DNA of 55,287 nt from contig NC_049979.1 of assembly GCF_000003815.2 (NCBI RefSeq), positions 35,192,600-35,247,886 on the forward strand, written 5' to 3'. The notes under the pieces were generated by a model. The model did no database searches and was not told where the DNA came from. It saw nothing but the letters and a program-made list of their open reading frames with translations. How positions within the stretch are numbered: position 1 is the stretch's first letter; each line of letters opens with the position of its first letter. This document shows, in pieces, positions 43,395 through 54,849 of this stretch. Source of the stretch: Branchiostoma floridae. Its lineage: Eukaryota; Chordata; Leptocardii; Amphioxiformes; Branchiostomatidae. The translations under genes were made by a program, and so were the position numbers.

Positions 43395-43885
43395 GTAAAT
43401 GTCTGTATGTTGTGTTTGTATGCTGTTCAGCACCAGGGACAAGTGTGTTTACCTGTGTGTTAATGGTGTTCACCACCAGGGACAGGTGTGTTTGCCTGTG
43501 TGGATGTTGTTCAGCACCAAGGACAGGTGTATTTACCTGTGTGTTAATGATGTTAAGCACCAGGGACAGGTGTGTTTACCTGTGTGGATGTTGTTCAGCA
43601 CCAGGGACAGGTGTGTTTACCTGTGTGTTAATGGTGTTCAGCACCAGGTACAGGTATGTTTACCTGTGTGTGGATGTTGCTCAGCATCAAGGACAGGTGT
43701 GTTTATCTTCGTGTTAATGGTGTTCAGCACCAGGGACAGGTGTGTTACATGTTCGGATGTTGTTCAGCACCAAGGACAGGTGTGTTTCCTGTGTGTGGAT
43801 GGTTCTCAGCACCAGGGACATGTTTATTTACCTGTGTGTTAATGGTGTTCAGCACCAGGGACAGGTGTGTTTACCTGTGTGTGGA
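43395..43885. repeat. Minisatellite with about 44-bp units
   Basis: About ten units of GTTCAGCACCAGGGACAGGT followed by GTGTTTACCTGTGTG, alternating between a 'ttaatggt' and a 'gatgttgt' version, so a higher-order dimer of about 88 bp is visible. It stays open in several plus-strand frames because the repeat lacks stops, giving Cys/Val-rich peptides that are artefacts. Imperfect direct repeats of about 75-90 bp flank it. Confidence 0.9.
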
Positions 43886-46800
43886 TAACGCGTTACTGGA
43901 GTTCTGGAATAATGTCAACCGTGGCGAGTGCTTCGTTGAACATGGAATTGAGACTTTGACCCCAGTGAACCCGAAATAAGGCAACACATCTTCGACAGAC
44001 GCCTAATTTGGCGCCTTGGTAGGCTCATTTGTTGCACCGTGTGGACTTGTGTTTAGTTAAATAAGACTCTAGAGAGATGATGGGTCCGAAACATATAACT
44101 CTTTCGACCCGATTATCAGCCGAACTCATGAAGTTTTCGGGACGAATAAAATGGGTTGTTGAATACAGGCATGATCCTTACCATAGCATGACTGCGCTTG
44201 CAGTACCAATATTTTCCGCTGCTGGCGCGCCTGAAAGGTCCTCATGGGGTGCCCATGGTGCATTCTAAGGCGCGAGTTCTGAATATGGCTGCCATGGAAA
44301 GTGTATTTCGAATCACACCGAAAATTCGTGTTTCGTGAACGTCTGTTTTAGGAGGTGAGCTTCTCTTTAATTTGATACCTGTACTCTTGTGATTATTCTG
44401 GAAAACAGTTTTGAATACGGTCTTATTTCATAGTGCACGGGGATATCGGTATTCCCTGTGTACATGTCCTGTATATTTTCGTTTTCCGAAAGGCTACTGC
44501 ATCCAAATTTAAATCTTATTTTGAAACAAGAAGATTTCTACAAAATGCAACCGTGTTTTTTTTTATAAGCTCTGAATATTATGGATATAACATTCATCTA
44601 ACGATGTTGTAATGTGTAATCTTAGTACTTAATGGTGCAATATGACCTCGGGCGCCGGGGGGAGCAGTTGTTTGGGCGAACAATCAAGAACAGAAATAGT
44701 GTTACCAAGGCATACCTATGAACCTACACGTAAAATGAAAGCAGGCTGCTATGTAACGTTACATGGAACACCAGTACGCCTTTAGAGTCTAGTTCGTGTA
44801 TGAATCCGTAATGAACCAACTTTGGGTAAAGACATTCAACAGGAATATAATGAAGATCATAAGGTGGGCTTTTGAGATGTTCTTGACCTTGTTCTTAACC
44901 AGATACCTGTGTACTTCAGGGGCCAGAATAACGTTACATGGACAAGAACCAGACAAAGCACACGTAGTCAGCCGGTTGTACCAAATTAAACGAAAGACTT
45001 TCAGAAGATCGATAGCCTACCGTAGACCCAATGTCTGGAACAACCAGACACACGTATGGCCCCAAATCTGACCTGTTTTAAGGGACTCTTAACTAAAAGA
45101 AATGACCAAAACGAACGAACGCACAAGCAACCCTGAGCTCTACTATATGTTTTTGTAATGGTATATGTATATGTAATGTTGATAAATTTATTAGGTCTCA
45201 ATATGATGTTATATTTTATCTGACCCTTACCTCCCTCATGACATCAACGAAAAACGTCATGCAGGCGGATTTAAGCTTCTCATAAATAAATAAGGGTTCA
45301 AACAAAAACGATAAAAAGATACCACAGATTTATTAGGAATGAACCGTTTCACATTTGATCGTTTTGATAGAAATAATGTCAAAGCAACAAGTGTCTTAAT
45401 AAAGAGATTTCTTTGGCCATTTCTGTTTCTACTGTGTCAACGTATCAAATAGCCCTGAACAAAGGGTGCCGTTAGTAGGATATAACATAACCATATCCCT
45501 GTAAGTACAATTAATATAGTTTCATATTCTGATTAGCTAAAAATAGATATTAGAAATTTTGAAGACATCTTTGGTAATATCAGGCCATTTGATCATACGT
45601 AACTTTTCTACTTCCATGCAGTCAAGACATGGCTGTTGGTCCTACTTGGTTTTATTTAAATGAAGACAAAACAGGCACATTGGTCCAAAACGTTCTTTTT
45701 CTTTCCACGTGTAACGTTATTTCATATCAACTGGATACAGTTAAAGAAAGCATGTTAGCAAGCAAGTCTGTCACCCACCAAAATGAAATAGAAATACACT
45801 GATTTACTATCATTTTCTATCTAGCTGTAACGTTACTACTATTACAAATGTATCCATTCATTAAACCCATCCGGGTGAAGTTGGTGTGGTCCTTCTTCAT
45901 CGGAGCAAGCTGAACTTGAACTTCTGCAGCGCTCCCCCAGCAGGAGGTCAATATTAAGATGTCGCTCCTGGCCATTGGTTGATGATGGTGATGGCGTCAG
46001 CCTTGGGAGCAAGCACTGTCAACACAGGGTTAGAAGTATCGTCGTTTATTTACGGTTTATCCATGGAGGTTTTATCAGTCTTGGAGTAATTTCGCTAACA
46101 CTGTCAAATGCACGGTAATATATTTGACATTAGAAAGGTCAACATGTCCAGACAATCACACCAATTACCATACAAGATTCCATCGATTTTTTAAATAATA
46201 GATAACAACGTTAACGTTAGAAATGTTGTATATGGTTGTATAACTTTTCTTGCGTAAATTGTGCAAAATACAAGGATTGGGTTGAAATTCAAGAACACAA
46301 ATCTTGACTCTGTGACTACGAAAACTACTGACATTTTAAAAACTAAATATAGTCATACTTCAACGTTGGTTGCAACTTTAATATCATTTGTGTTTAGCAG
46401 CAAAAGTCTGCCAGATTTCTAAAACAACCAACGTTGACCGGATCACGTTCACGGTACGTGCACGTGTTCATCATGAATATCTATTAGAGCAAGCAGCGGT
46501 AATTAGAATGACTTCCTCTTGGGCTGAACCCGAGTTGACCAATCAGACCATCGTTTATCCTAAATGTCGAGCACCCATTGGCTGTCCTGATGATTTGATT
46601 AGCGATCCTGCACACCTGCACAACGCCCCACATACGTTATGTGGGGTCAACGTTCTCTTGGTCACATCACTGGGACGCCGCGGAAGGGTGCAAATATCCC
46701 TCGAAACAAACAAAATAAATCGTTTTGAAGTGATGTATGCCAAAAGTTATATTTGGGTCCTTTGAATGGATATCCCATGCACACATATACCAGATTTTAG

Positions 46801-47054
46801 GTTGTTTCGTCTTAATACCATGACACAGGCGGTCAATAAGCTTTCAACGTTTAAACCTCAAAATCAATGGACACACATTATGATACGTCAGTTACTAGTA
46901 TCTAAATCACCTGCACGTGTCAATGGGGACCCCTAGCAGTTCATGTTATAATTACAGCAACTTGATGCAGGTTTGCCTGCAATGATACTTTCAGCCGTTA
47001 GGCGGGGCTTTAGAGCCGTGAGTGTAGGATCCACAATGGGTCTATTTAAGTACA

Positions 47055-47596
47055 TTGTAATTGTCAATGTATAATACGCAAAAATGTGAAGAACTTGTCC
47101 TTCCGACGGAATTCTTATATGTAACCTAAGAGAAAAATGGCCTCCGTCTATTGTAAATATTATAGTGTTTTCTCTGGATATTAAAAATATCGGTGCCCAT
47201 CCCCATCAAGTATGGCTTTATTCATGTGTATTGAAAAGCAAGATAACTTACACCACATTTGTCTGAACCATATTCTGTTAACTTCCTTGGAAATTCATTA
47301 AACAAAACAGCTGTACATAAACAGTATCGTATACAGTTTTTAGATTTAATTTAATTTTTGTCCCGGTTGGTTTGTCGAAAACCCCATAGCCAACAGCAAA
47401 TACACGTAGCTCTATTTTGATTACATGAAACTGCAAGGTATTGCAACATTATGTACTACTACAGCTTTTCCAAATGTGCTTTTCTTGGGCCGCTATGCTG
47501 GATTCAGAAGTAGTGTGTACGTTTACAGTAACAGTTCCGCTAATAAATGCCGAAGTTGAGATGACTACAAGGCTAAGAATGGAAACGGCGGTCGGC
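47055..47596. repeat. Segmental duplication, copy 2
   Basis: Direct, diverged copy of 39745-40285 (see there). The homology stops on the right where the first copy continues toward the C2-gene stop codon. No remnant of the C2 coding exon follows this copy. Confidence 0.75.
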
Positions 47597-47745
47597 CGTG
47601 TGCTAATCTTAAACACTTGATGCATGTTTGTGCCTCTACCTGTGTTTATTAGGACATCTTTACTTGTATTCGCAGAATTAAACATCCAGCCATCCTCTAA
47701 GTCAGTAATGTAGTGTCATAGGCATGTTGAGGTTGTTTTACAAGT

Positions 47746-47811
47746 CAAGATGTGTGTGCGTAGGTGCGTGCGTGTGTGCGTGCATGCGTGTGCGTGTGCA
47801 CTAGTGTGTAT

Positions 47812-47846
<35 letters not shown>
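47746..47846. repeat. (GT)n microsatellite
   Basis: A mixed GTGC/GTGT tract followed by a pure GT run of about 33 bp. Confidence 0.95.
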
Positions 47847-47847
<1 letters not shown>

Positions 47848-48285
47848 CCGTTTTTCTGAGGTTACCGCTTGAGACACATAAATAATACTGGTTTATTGCA
47901 TAATACAAGTCAAGAAATGGCAGCCGCGGCTGAATTGATTCCGGACTTTACAACCATTTTAAAAGTATAACATTTCAAGGGCAAATAAATACTCAAAATC
48001 TCATGATCTCTCGCCCAATAGGACTGTAAGGGAAACATTAGTTCGCACCTGTTCGAGCAGTCAGCTTTCTTGTATTGACTGCTTGGAGTTGAAAGAACTT
48101 CTACTCGCCTCTAACGTTTTACTGGTTCCCACGCCGCCATCCTGTGTGTGATTTCAAGATGTGGTGCACAGGGATATCGAACTCGGAGATTCGAGGACGA
48201 ATCTCAAAAAGTAAAAGAGACTAGTACTCAGAGTAGTGTAACAGTGGGGTTCAAGCGCCACCAACTGACCCGGCCAACGTGTACG

Positions 48286-48352
48286 AACCTTTTGGCACAG
48301 TGGTGATGGTGTTGGATTGTGGGCCCAGGTTCGATTCCCGGGAGCCAGGAGC
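48286..48352 (+). other. tRNA-like Pol III promoter remnant (A and B box)
   Basis: TGGCACAGTGG (48293-48303) fits the A box, and GGTTCGATTCC (48328-48338) is a perfect B box followed by CGGGAGCC. The spacing between the boxes is about 8 nt too short for a normal tRNA, and the acceptor arms do not pair well. A decayed tRNA-derived SINE or tRNA pseudogene is more likely than a functional tRNA. Confidence 0.45.
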
Positions 48353-49820
48353 CTGTTTCTACTCGCCTCTAATATTTCAATTGTTTTGTAGACGATTCAG
48401 TGTATGGAAAGATCATATTCACTTTAGTACAGACACAGAAATCTGCCCACTTTAGTCCAGGTAGGTGCCAGTGAACAATGCCACAATTTAGAGTTTATAT
48501 ACACAAATATCTTTGTTGCTAGTCACTGATTACAAATTACTTGTTTTTGTTTATAGAGTAATATACACTTATTGATTTTAACTTACTCATTGTTTGATTC
48601 TTAGATACATGTATTACTAAGAAAATAGTGGACGTGAAAATGCTGATGTGCAAGACCATTTACGAACATCTAGCTAGGCTTCTGACTAGAGTGCAAAGTA
48701 ACCCTTGGCTATCCATCATCATATCTCAATCGACAAGGCAAAGCAACACATTTTCAACAAAAATATCTATAGACACAAAAATGTATGTCACGGAGCTATG
48801 AGATCTCTGAACTCTTGTTAGTATGCTAAAGCTATACCAACTGTAAGAGTTGCCAAAGGTCAATATGTCTGCCATACACGGATGTCGCTGTTTGTCTTTC
48901 CTACCATTGTTGTTGTGAAAAGTAAATATATATTTTCGTGCAAAGGTTTTCATCACTATTTGCGCTAGTGGGCGGAGAAAAGCACATGATGTCTGTCTGA
49001 CTGTGACTGAGACCTCTTGTGCATTGGTAATCTGGGCATCAGTATCAGCTATCAGGTTCGACAGGGTAATAATTTTATGACTTGAGAAGTCAAAGCGTCT
49101 ATATTTTACGCGACCACTTACGTTGTACAAATATCAATGTTCAATATTCAGTACCCAAAACGTATTTTGTGCCCTACGCAGTTAGTATGTAAATTTATGT
49201 ATACCATGTTAACTGAAGAGTGGACAGTGCAGTGATCGTCGACGTCATTTTTCTTATTTGTTATCTCTATTTTTGATTAACATGTCATGGGTTCGAATTG
49301 TATTTTGAACCTTAGTTTGGGTCTCTTGTGAAGGGCACACCGTGCCATGTTTGATGCAACCGCAAACTGACATTGACTTTGGACTTGACAGCATTTGTAA
49401 CGTTACAGCAGCAATAATTTCTGTTAACCTCCGAATAGCCTCTAGGTGAATTACGTATACAGATGTCACAAATATGCCTCACGTATATAGCAATCTACAT
49501 GGGGATTAGAACGGACACCTGAGTACAGTCTGCATTATTATCGTGCTTTATATCTGTATAACACAGTTGCAAGTGTATCACATTTTGGGAACATTTACTG
49601 TTATTAAAATATGGCAAATGGGCAGATGTTTTCGAATTGAGTTATGCAAGATAGACACTACTTTTAAGAACATCAAAGAATATGTCATGTTTGCAAATTC
49701 CCCAACTTACGCATACGTGTGCAACGTCTGTATGTCACCTGTGCGCAGGCGCAGTAAACCTGTTTTTTCAACTGCTGAACTTCCTCTTTTTCCCCTTTTA
49801 ATCTGCGTAGCAGGGTACGC

Positions 49821-50635
49821 NNNNNNNNNNNNNNNNNNNNNNNNNNNNNNNNNNNNNNNNNNNNNNNNNNNNNNNNNNNNNNNNNNNNNNNNNNNNNNNN
49901 NNNNNNNNNNNNNNNNNNNNNNNNNNNNNNNNNNNNNNNNNNNNNNNNNNNNNNNNNNNNNNNNNNNNNNNNNNNNNNNNNNNNNNNNNNNNNNNNNNNN
50001 NNNNNNNNNNNNNNNNNNNNNNNNNNNNNNNNNNNNNNNNNNNNNNNNNNNNNNNNNNNNNNNNNNNNNNNNNNNNNNNNNNNNNNNNNNNNNNNNNNNN
50101 NNNNNNNNNNNNNNNNNNNNNNNNNNNNNNNNNNNNNNNNNNNNNNNNNNNNNNNNNNNNNNNNNNNNNNNNNNNNNNNNNNNNNNNNNNNNNNNNNNNN
50201 NNNNNNNNNNNNNNNNNNNNNNNNNNNNNNNNNNNNNNNNNNNNNNNNNNNNNNNNNNNNNNNNNNNNNNNNNNNNNNNNNNNNNNNNNNNNNNNNNNNN
50301 NNNNNNNNNNNNNNNNNNNNNNNNNNNNNNNNNNNNNNNNNNNNNNNNNNNNNNNNNNNNNNNNNNNNNNNNNNNNNNNNNNNNNNNNNNNNNNNNNNNN
50401 NNNNNNNNNNNNNNNNNNNNNNNNNNNNNNNNNNNNNNNNNNNNNNNNNNNNNNNNNNNNNNNNNNNNNNNNNNNNNNNNNNNNNNNNNNNNNNNNNNNN
50501 NNNNNNNNNNNNNNNNNNNNNNNNNNNNNNNNNNNNNNNNNNNNNNNNNNNNNNNNNNNNNNNNNNNNNNNNNNNNNNNNNNNNNNNNNNNNNNNNNNNN
50601 NNNNNNNNNNNNNNNNNNNNNNNNNNNNNNNNNNN
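49821..50635. other. Assembly gap (815 N)
   Basis: A continuous run of undetermined bases. Any open frame drawn through it is meaningless. Confidence 1.
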
Positions 50636-50833
50636 TGAGAATTACATAGTTATCCAACCAAGTTGACGTTCATGTGTTATCCATCCACCTGTCAGTCTCA
50701 TTGAAACCTTTGTTAACTTCGAAGCTCTTAATTCTTATGTGTATGATTATTTGCTTTGCTTGCTTTGAACTTTATGTATGTAACGTCTACGACTTGAGTT
50801 TGTCCCCACCATGTATTAATGTTAGTAAAACCA

Positions 50834-50970
50834 TGTTAATTTGATTATATCCATGGCATCCGCATGCACATCATTCTTTGTCCATTTCCACAAAGTCTTC
50901 GATCACACTGTACAAAACAGCTGCAAAATGAGCAAATATTTGCCAAAAATCGAGGGAAAACGGATAGTTG
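50834..50970. repeat. Fragment of the Harbinger-type family of 14958-15425
   Basis: A terminus-like GTTAATTTGATTATATCCAT-GG is followed by AAGTCTTCGATCACAC and AACAGCTGCAAAATGAGCA. The latter two are the reverse complement of the interior of the 14958-15425 element (GTGTGATCGAAAAC, CTCATTTTACAGCTG). Confidence 0.55.
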
Positions 50971-52037
50971 CTAATGTCTCAGAATGCCAAAGCCAGGGAC
51001 TTATTTTCATGGTGCCACTAAAACAAAGACAGCAACGTTACATACATCAAGTACAAAGCAAGCAAAGTGAATTATTATACACATCTGAATTAAGAGCTTC
51101 GAAGTTAACAAAGGCCTCATATTGAGACTCACAGGAGGATATTTCGAAATTAGTCTTTAAAGCATTCGGAATCTGTTGAAAAGGTCTAGACATTAGTTTC
51201 CGTGATTTTTTCCGTTTGCCTCCCTGTTCGGATAATACTCTGCGGAACAGGGCTGAGTCTGGAAAGCCTGCCAGGAGATAGACAAAATGCGCTATATTCA
51301 TAGATGAGCTAAGGTGCGGATCGAGTGCTTTCCTTTTAATCCAAGCCAGGATAGGAAAATGTTAAAAGAATATGTCAAGGCGTCTGTCATCTCACCCCTC
51401 CCGTCATTTCTATTGACAAGCATCATTGTCCGTGTATCTTGGTGAAGGCTTTTATCAAATTGGACCTTGAAACAAGGTTCAACGTGCTGGGAAGTTGTCG
51501 GAACTTCAAAAGATCCGACTGGTTGTTTTCACCACCACCGGTACCGCGGCGATGTTTGTTACAACTAAGGATAACCTCCTTGCGATAACGATACAAAGGT
51601 CAAAACTTATGATATGGGGCCAGTGTATAGGGTAAAACACGTATACGTCCAAACAGCATTGCGTAAAATGTAAAAATTCAACGGAAAATAATATTGTAGA
51701 AGTAGGGACTTCTGTAACGTTATTTCAAACAGGGATAAGAAATTAAACACGGGAGAAAAATGACAATGTTAAGAAACAAGAAAATGTTATTAATTAATGT
51801 AAGCTTTCGGGAAACGTGTCTTAAAAGAAATCACCCTTTGTACAAAATTGAATATCGTTCGTTAAACCAATGACACCAAATAACAGGTATTGAACCGTTC
51901 CCCACAAATCGGCAATGATGATTACGCAACCGCTCCCAAATCGGGTTCCCGCGAGAGTACGGACGCGCGGTATTTCGCGAGTGCTGGTTGAAAACGAGGC
52001 CTTGGCAAGTCTTGGCGGGATTCGAAATAAGAAAAAT

Positions 52038-52088
52038 ATGGCGCCGTCTGCAGCAGTGTTTGTGTCTTCTCATGCGTGCTCTTTTGTG
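52038..52088 (+). CDS. Possible first coding exon of an unknown gene
   Basis: ATGGCGCCG in a CpG-rich setting opens a 17-codon frame (MAPSAAVFVSSHACSFV) that runs exactly to a strong donor GTAAGT. The upstream segment (51930-52030) has several CpGs and TCGCGAG-like motifs, as in many CpG-type animal promoters. No downstream exon is visible in the window because a LINE follows. The call rests only on context. Confidence 0.3.
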
Positions 52089-52592
52089 GTAAGTTTGATC
52101 CATTACGGTAGATAATGCACAATGCACTAAGTATATGAGAAAGACACAGGAAGGGAGGCCTCAGAACAGACGCAAAGGACTGCAGATACAAACGACGTTG
52201 GCCCAGCGAAAGGACGGTACCAACCGTCGGAAGGCAAGTCGGAAGCCTCAGTACTTTCAAGCCTGGGTATAATTTTGCCAGTTCGCCCGTACATGCGCCT
52301 CATCCTCTTTGTCACTAGCTATAGAGTTCGTCAGGCCATTCAGGAACAAGGTAGTTCCATTTTAGGCTGGTACCCCCGTTTTACGTCCCTTCCGAAGGCA
52401 AATTTATCCCTTTATTACAACATTGGTCCGAGTCGAGCCGAGCCAGCCTGGGATATATCGACCTCGGATCCACGGAATTGGATCCAGATGACCAAACAAC
52501 GGGGTTGCACGCTCGGCCACGGAAACTCATACGAAGGAAATGCGGGTAGTAAACATAATTTGAAAACATAAACGGTATTCGGGTATGGACTG

Positions 52593-54757
52593 TTGCAAGA
52601 CTCCATTGTAAAAGACTTTGGCAAAGACAAAAATACTGAGCATATTTGGTGCGCTTTTAAGGAAGGACATTCATCCATGTCCCAACAGCACATCCCCCAA
52701 AAAACCCTAGGCGGTAAAAACAACAAACCGTGGGTAGACCATACTACTTCTCGCCTAATCCGTCGTAGGGACAGACTATACAAACGATGGAAAAAGACTG
52801 GTAACACTAAGGTACGTGAACAAATGAAAGCTCTCAAACATACAATCCAGCGTCGGCTACGCCGAGCCTACTGGTCATACACTGAAAGTTTGTTTACTAA
52901 CCAAGATGACCCTCATGCAGTCCCTGGGGCTAACATGAAGAGGTTTTGGACTTATATCAAGTCGCAGCGGACCGAGGCTGCAAGTGTTGCCCCCTTGAAA
53001 GTAGAGGGCAAACTTGTTACAGAAGCCGTGGACCGTGCAGAAGCACTTAACAAACAGTTTCAAAGTGCCTTCAGCCAAAAGGTCACTTTCACTGTATCAG
53101 AATTTCAGAATAGAACCAACCTCTTTCAGCAACCAAATGCACCAACATGTAGCTCGATAAACATCTCTGAGCCCGGAGTGCGAAAACTGATGCAAAACCT
53201 GGACCCCAAAAAGGCTCCTGGTCCTGATGGCATCAGCCCTAGGTTGCTGAAAGAATTGGCGGTCGAGCTAGCACCAGCACTCACTCTCCTTTTTCAGTCT
53301 TCACTCGAGTCGGGTGTCGTACCACGAGATTGGAGAACAGCAAATGTTACCCCAGTCTATAAGAAAGGGGAACGCTATCGTCCTGAGAATTACAGGCCAA
53401 TTTCCCTTACCAGTATTCCATGTAAGATAATGGAGCATATTGTTACTAGTACAATTATGTCTTATGTAGAAGAAAATGAAATCATATGTAAAGAGCAGCA
53501 TGGGTTCAGACGCCGCCATTCCTGTGAAAGCCAGTTACTCGGACTTGTGGATGACTTGTCTGTTGACCTTGAACAGGGGAGACAAACAGATGCCTTGATA
53601 ATGGATTTCAGCAAGGCATTTGATAAAGTTTGCCACTCCCTCCTCATCCATAAGTTAAACTGCTACGGCATCACAGGGTCGCTGCAGACCTGGATCCAGA
53701 GCTTCCTCACTGATCGCCGGCAAGCGGTAGTAGTGGAAGGCTCAATTTCAAGTTTTGTACCAGTAGATTCAGGAGTGCCGCAGGGATCTGTTCTAGGCCC
53801 CACCCTGTTTCTGTTATATATAAACGACCTCCCTACCAGTTTGTCGTCTATTGCTCGTCTGTTTGCAGACGACACCTTGGCACACAAAACTATCAGCTCG
53901 ACTAGGGATCAGGAAGTACTTCAAGAAGACTTGGATCGTCTTGCTGAGTGGGAGCAAACCTGGATGATGAGTTTCCATCCAGACAAGTGCCAAGCACTCC
54001 ATATCACAAGGAAGAGGGTCCCCCAAACAATGAACTACAAACTTCATGGTCACACTCTTGCCTCAACCAAGGAAGCCAAGTATCTAGGAGTGACAATTAC
54101 CTACAATCTCACTTGGTGTACGCACATCGCAAACATCACCAACAAGGCCAGCAGAACCCTAGGTTTTCTGAGAAGAAACATAAAGGTAGGATCCAAAAAG
54201 ATAAAAAAACCTTGCTTATGTTACATTAGTCCGACCATTACTAGAATTTGCTAGTCCCGTTTGGGACCCCTATACAGCAAAGGATATAGCGAAGCTCGAA
54301 GCGGTCCAGCGTAGGGCTGCCCGGTGGGTGTCAAACAGGTATCAACGGTCCTCCAGTGTCAGCGAAATGCTTCACGACCTTGAGTGGCCAACACTCCAGG
54401 AGAGACGACGGAGGGCCAGATTGGTCACTTTTTATAAATACCACTCAGGGGAACTGGCTATTAACTGCAAAACGAGTCCCGCTCCACAAGCTAGAAGTTC
54501 GAGATCGACCCATCCCGCAGCATACAAGGTACCGACTAGTAGAACCCAATATAGGCAAAATGCCTTCTTCCCACGTACAATTAGAGACTGGAACGGCCTC
54601 CCAGCGGAGGTGGCGCTATCGCCATCCTTGTCTATGTTTAAATCCAAAATATAATCCCCCTCAGTCTGCGCAGTGAACCTCTCCATGTTGCCACGGCTGC
54701 AGAATCCTCAAAAAGATGAGGTTGGCAGCCTAACCGAAAGAAGAAGAAGAAGACGAA
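52593..54757 (+). mobile_element. CR1/jockey-like LINE, 5'-truncated, reverse transcriptase with frameshift
   Basis: The open frame 52593-54254 contains a reverse transcriptase: the fingers motif KAPGPDGIS, then NYRPISLTSIPCKIMEHIV, HGFRRRHSC, ALIMDFSKAFDKV, SGVPQGSVLGPTLFLLYIND, and the catalytic F-ADD box (LFADDT), then YLGVTI. The endonuclease domain expected upstream is absent, so the copy is truncated at its 5' end. Near 54205-54215 an oligo-A tract shifts the frame; the C-terminal part (RPLLEFASPVWDPYT, QRRAARWV, FFPRTIRDWNGLP) continues in another frame to about 54654. It ends in a short AAGAAG microsatellite near 54740-54757, as CR1-type elements do. Non-functional remnant. Confidence 0.85.
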
Positions 54758-54849
54758 ACGATAATTAAGGGTTAATTACCCGCCCCGAGGTGTATATGGT
54801 TTCTTAACGCCTGGTCCTTTGCTATAACCACCGGTTTTATGAGGTGTTT

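Larger units (their letters stand above)
43167..49820. other. Intergenic region upstream of the C2 gene
   Basis: Non-coding as far as I can see. It contains a minisatellite (43395-43885) between direct repeats, the second copy of a segmental duplication (47055-47596), a GT-rich tract (47746-47846) and a tRNA-like promoter remnant (48286-48352). Open frames here (for example at 44796-45071 and 46388-46765) have no recognisable domain and no good splice context. Confidence 0.5.
50636..52592. other. Interval between the gap and the LINE; no confirmed gene
   Basis: Contains a Harbinger-family fragment (50834-50970) and a CpG-rich segment (about 51920-52060) with a possible first exon. Otherwise AT-rich and without recognisable coding sequence. 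Confidence 0.45.

Noticed and set aside
43395-43885. CRISPR-like regular repeats
   Set aside because: Units are directly adjacent without unique spacers, in a eukaryotic sequence; it is a minisatellite.
43399-43979. Plus-strand frames of 100-147 codons with Cys/Val-rich repeats
   Set aside because: They are read-through of the minisatellite, open in several frames at once, with no domain or splice context.
48286-48352. Functional tRNA gene
   Set aside because: A and B boxes are good but too close together and the acceptor stem does not form; kept only as a promoter remnant.
49543-50657. Long open frames on both strands across the 49.8-50.6 kb region
   Set aside because: They run through 815 undetermined bases; the length is an artefact of the gap.
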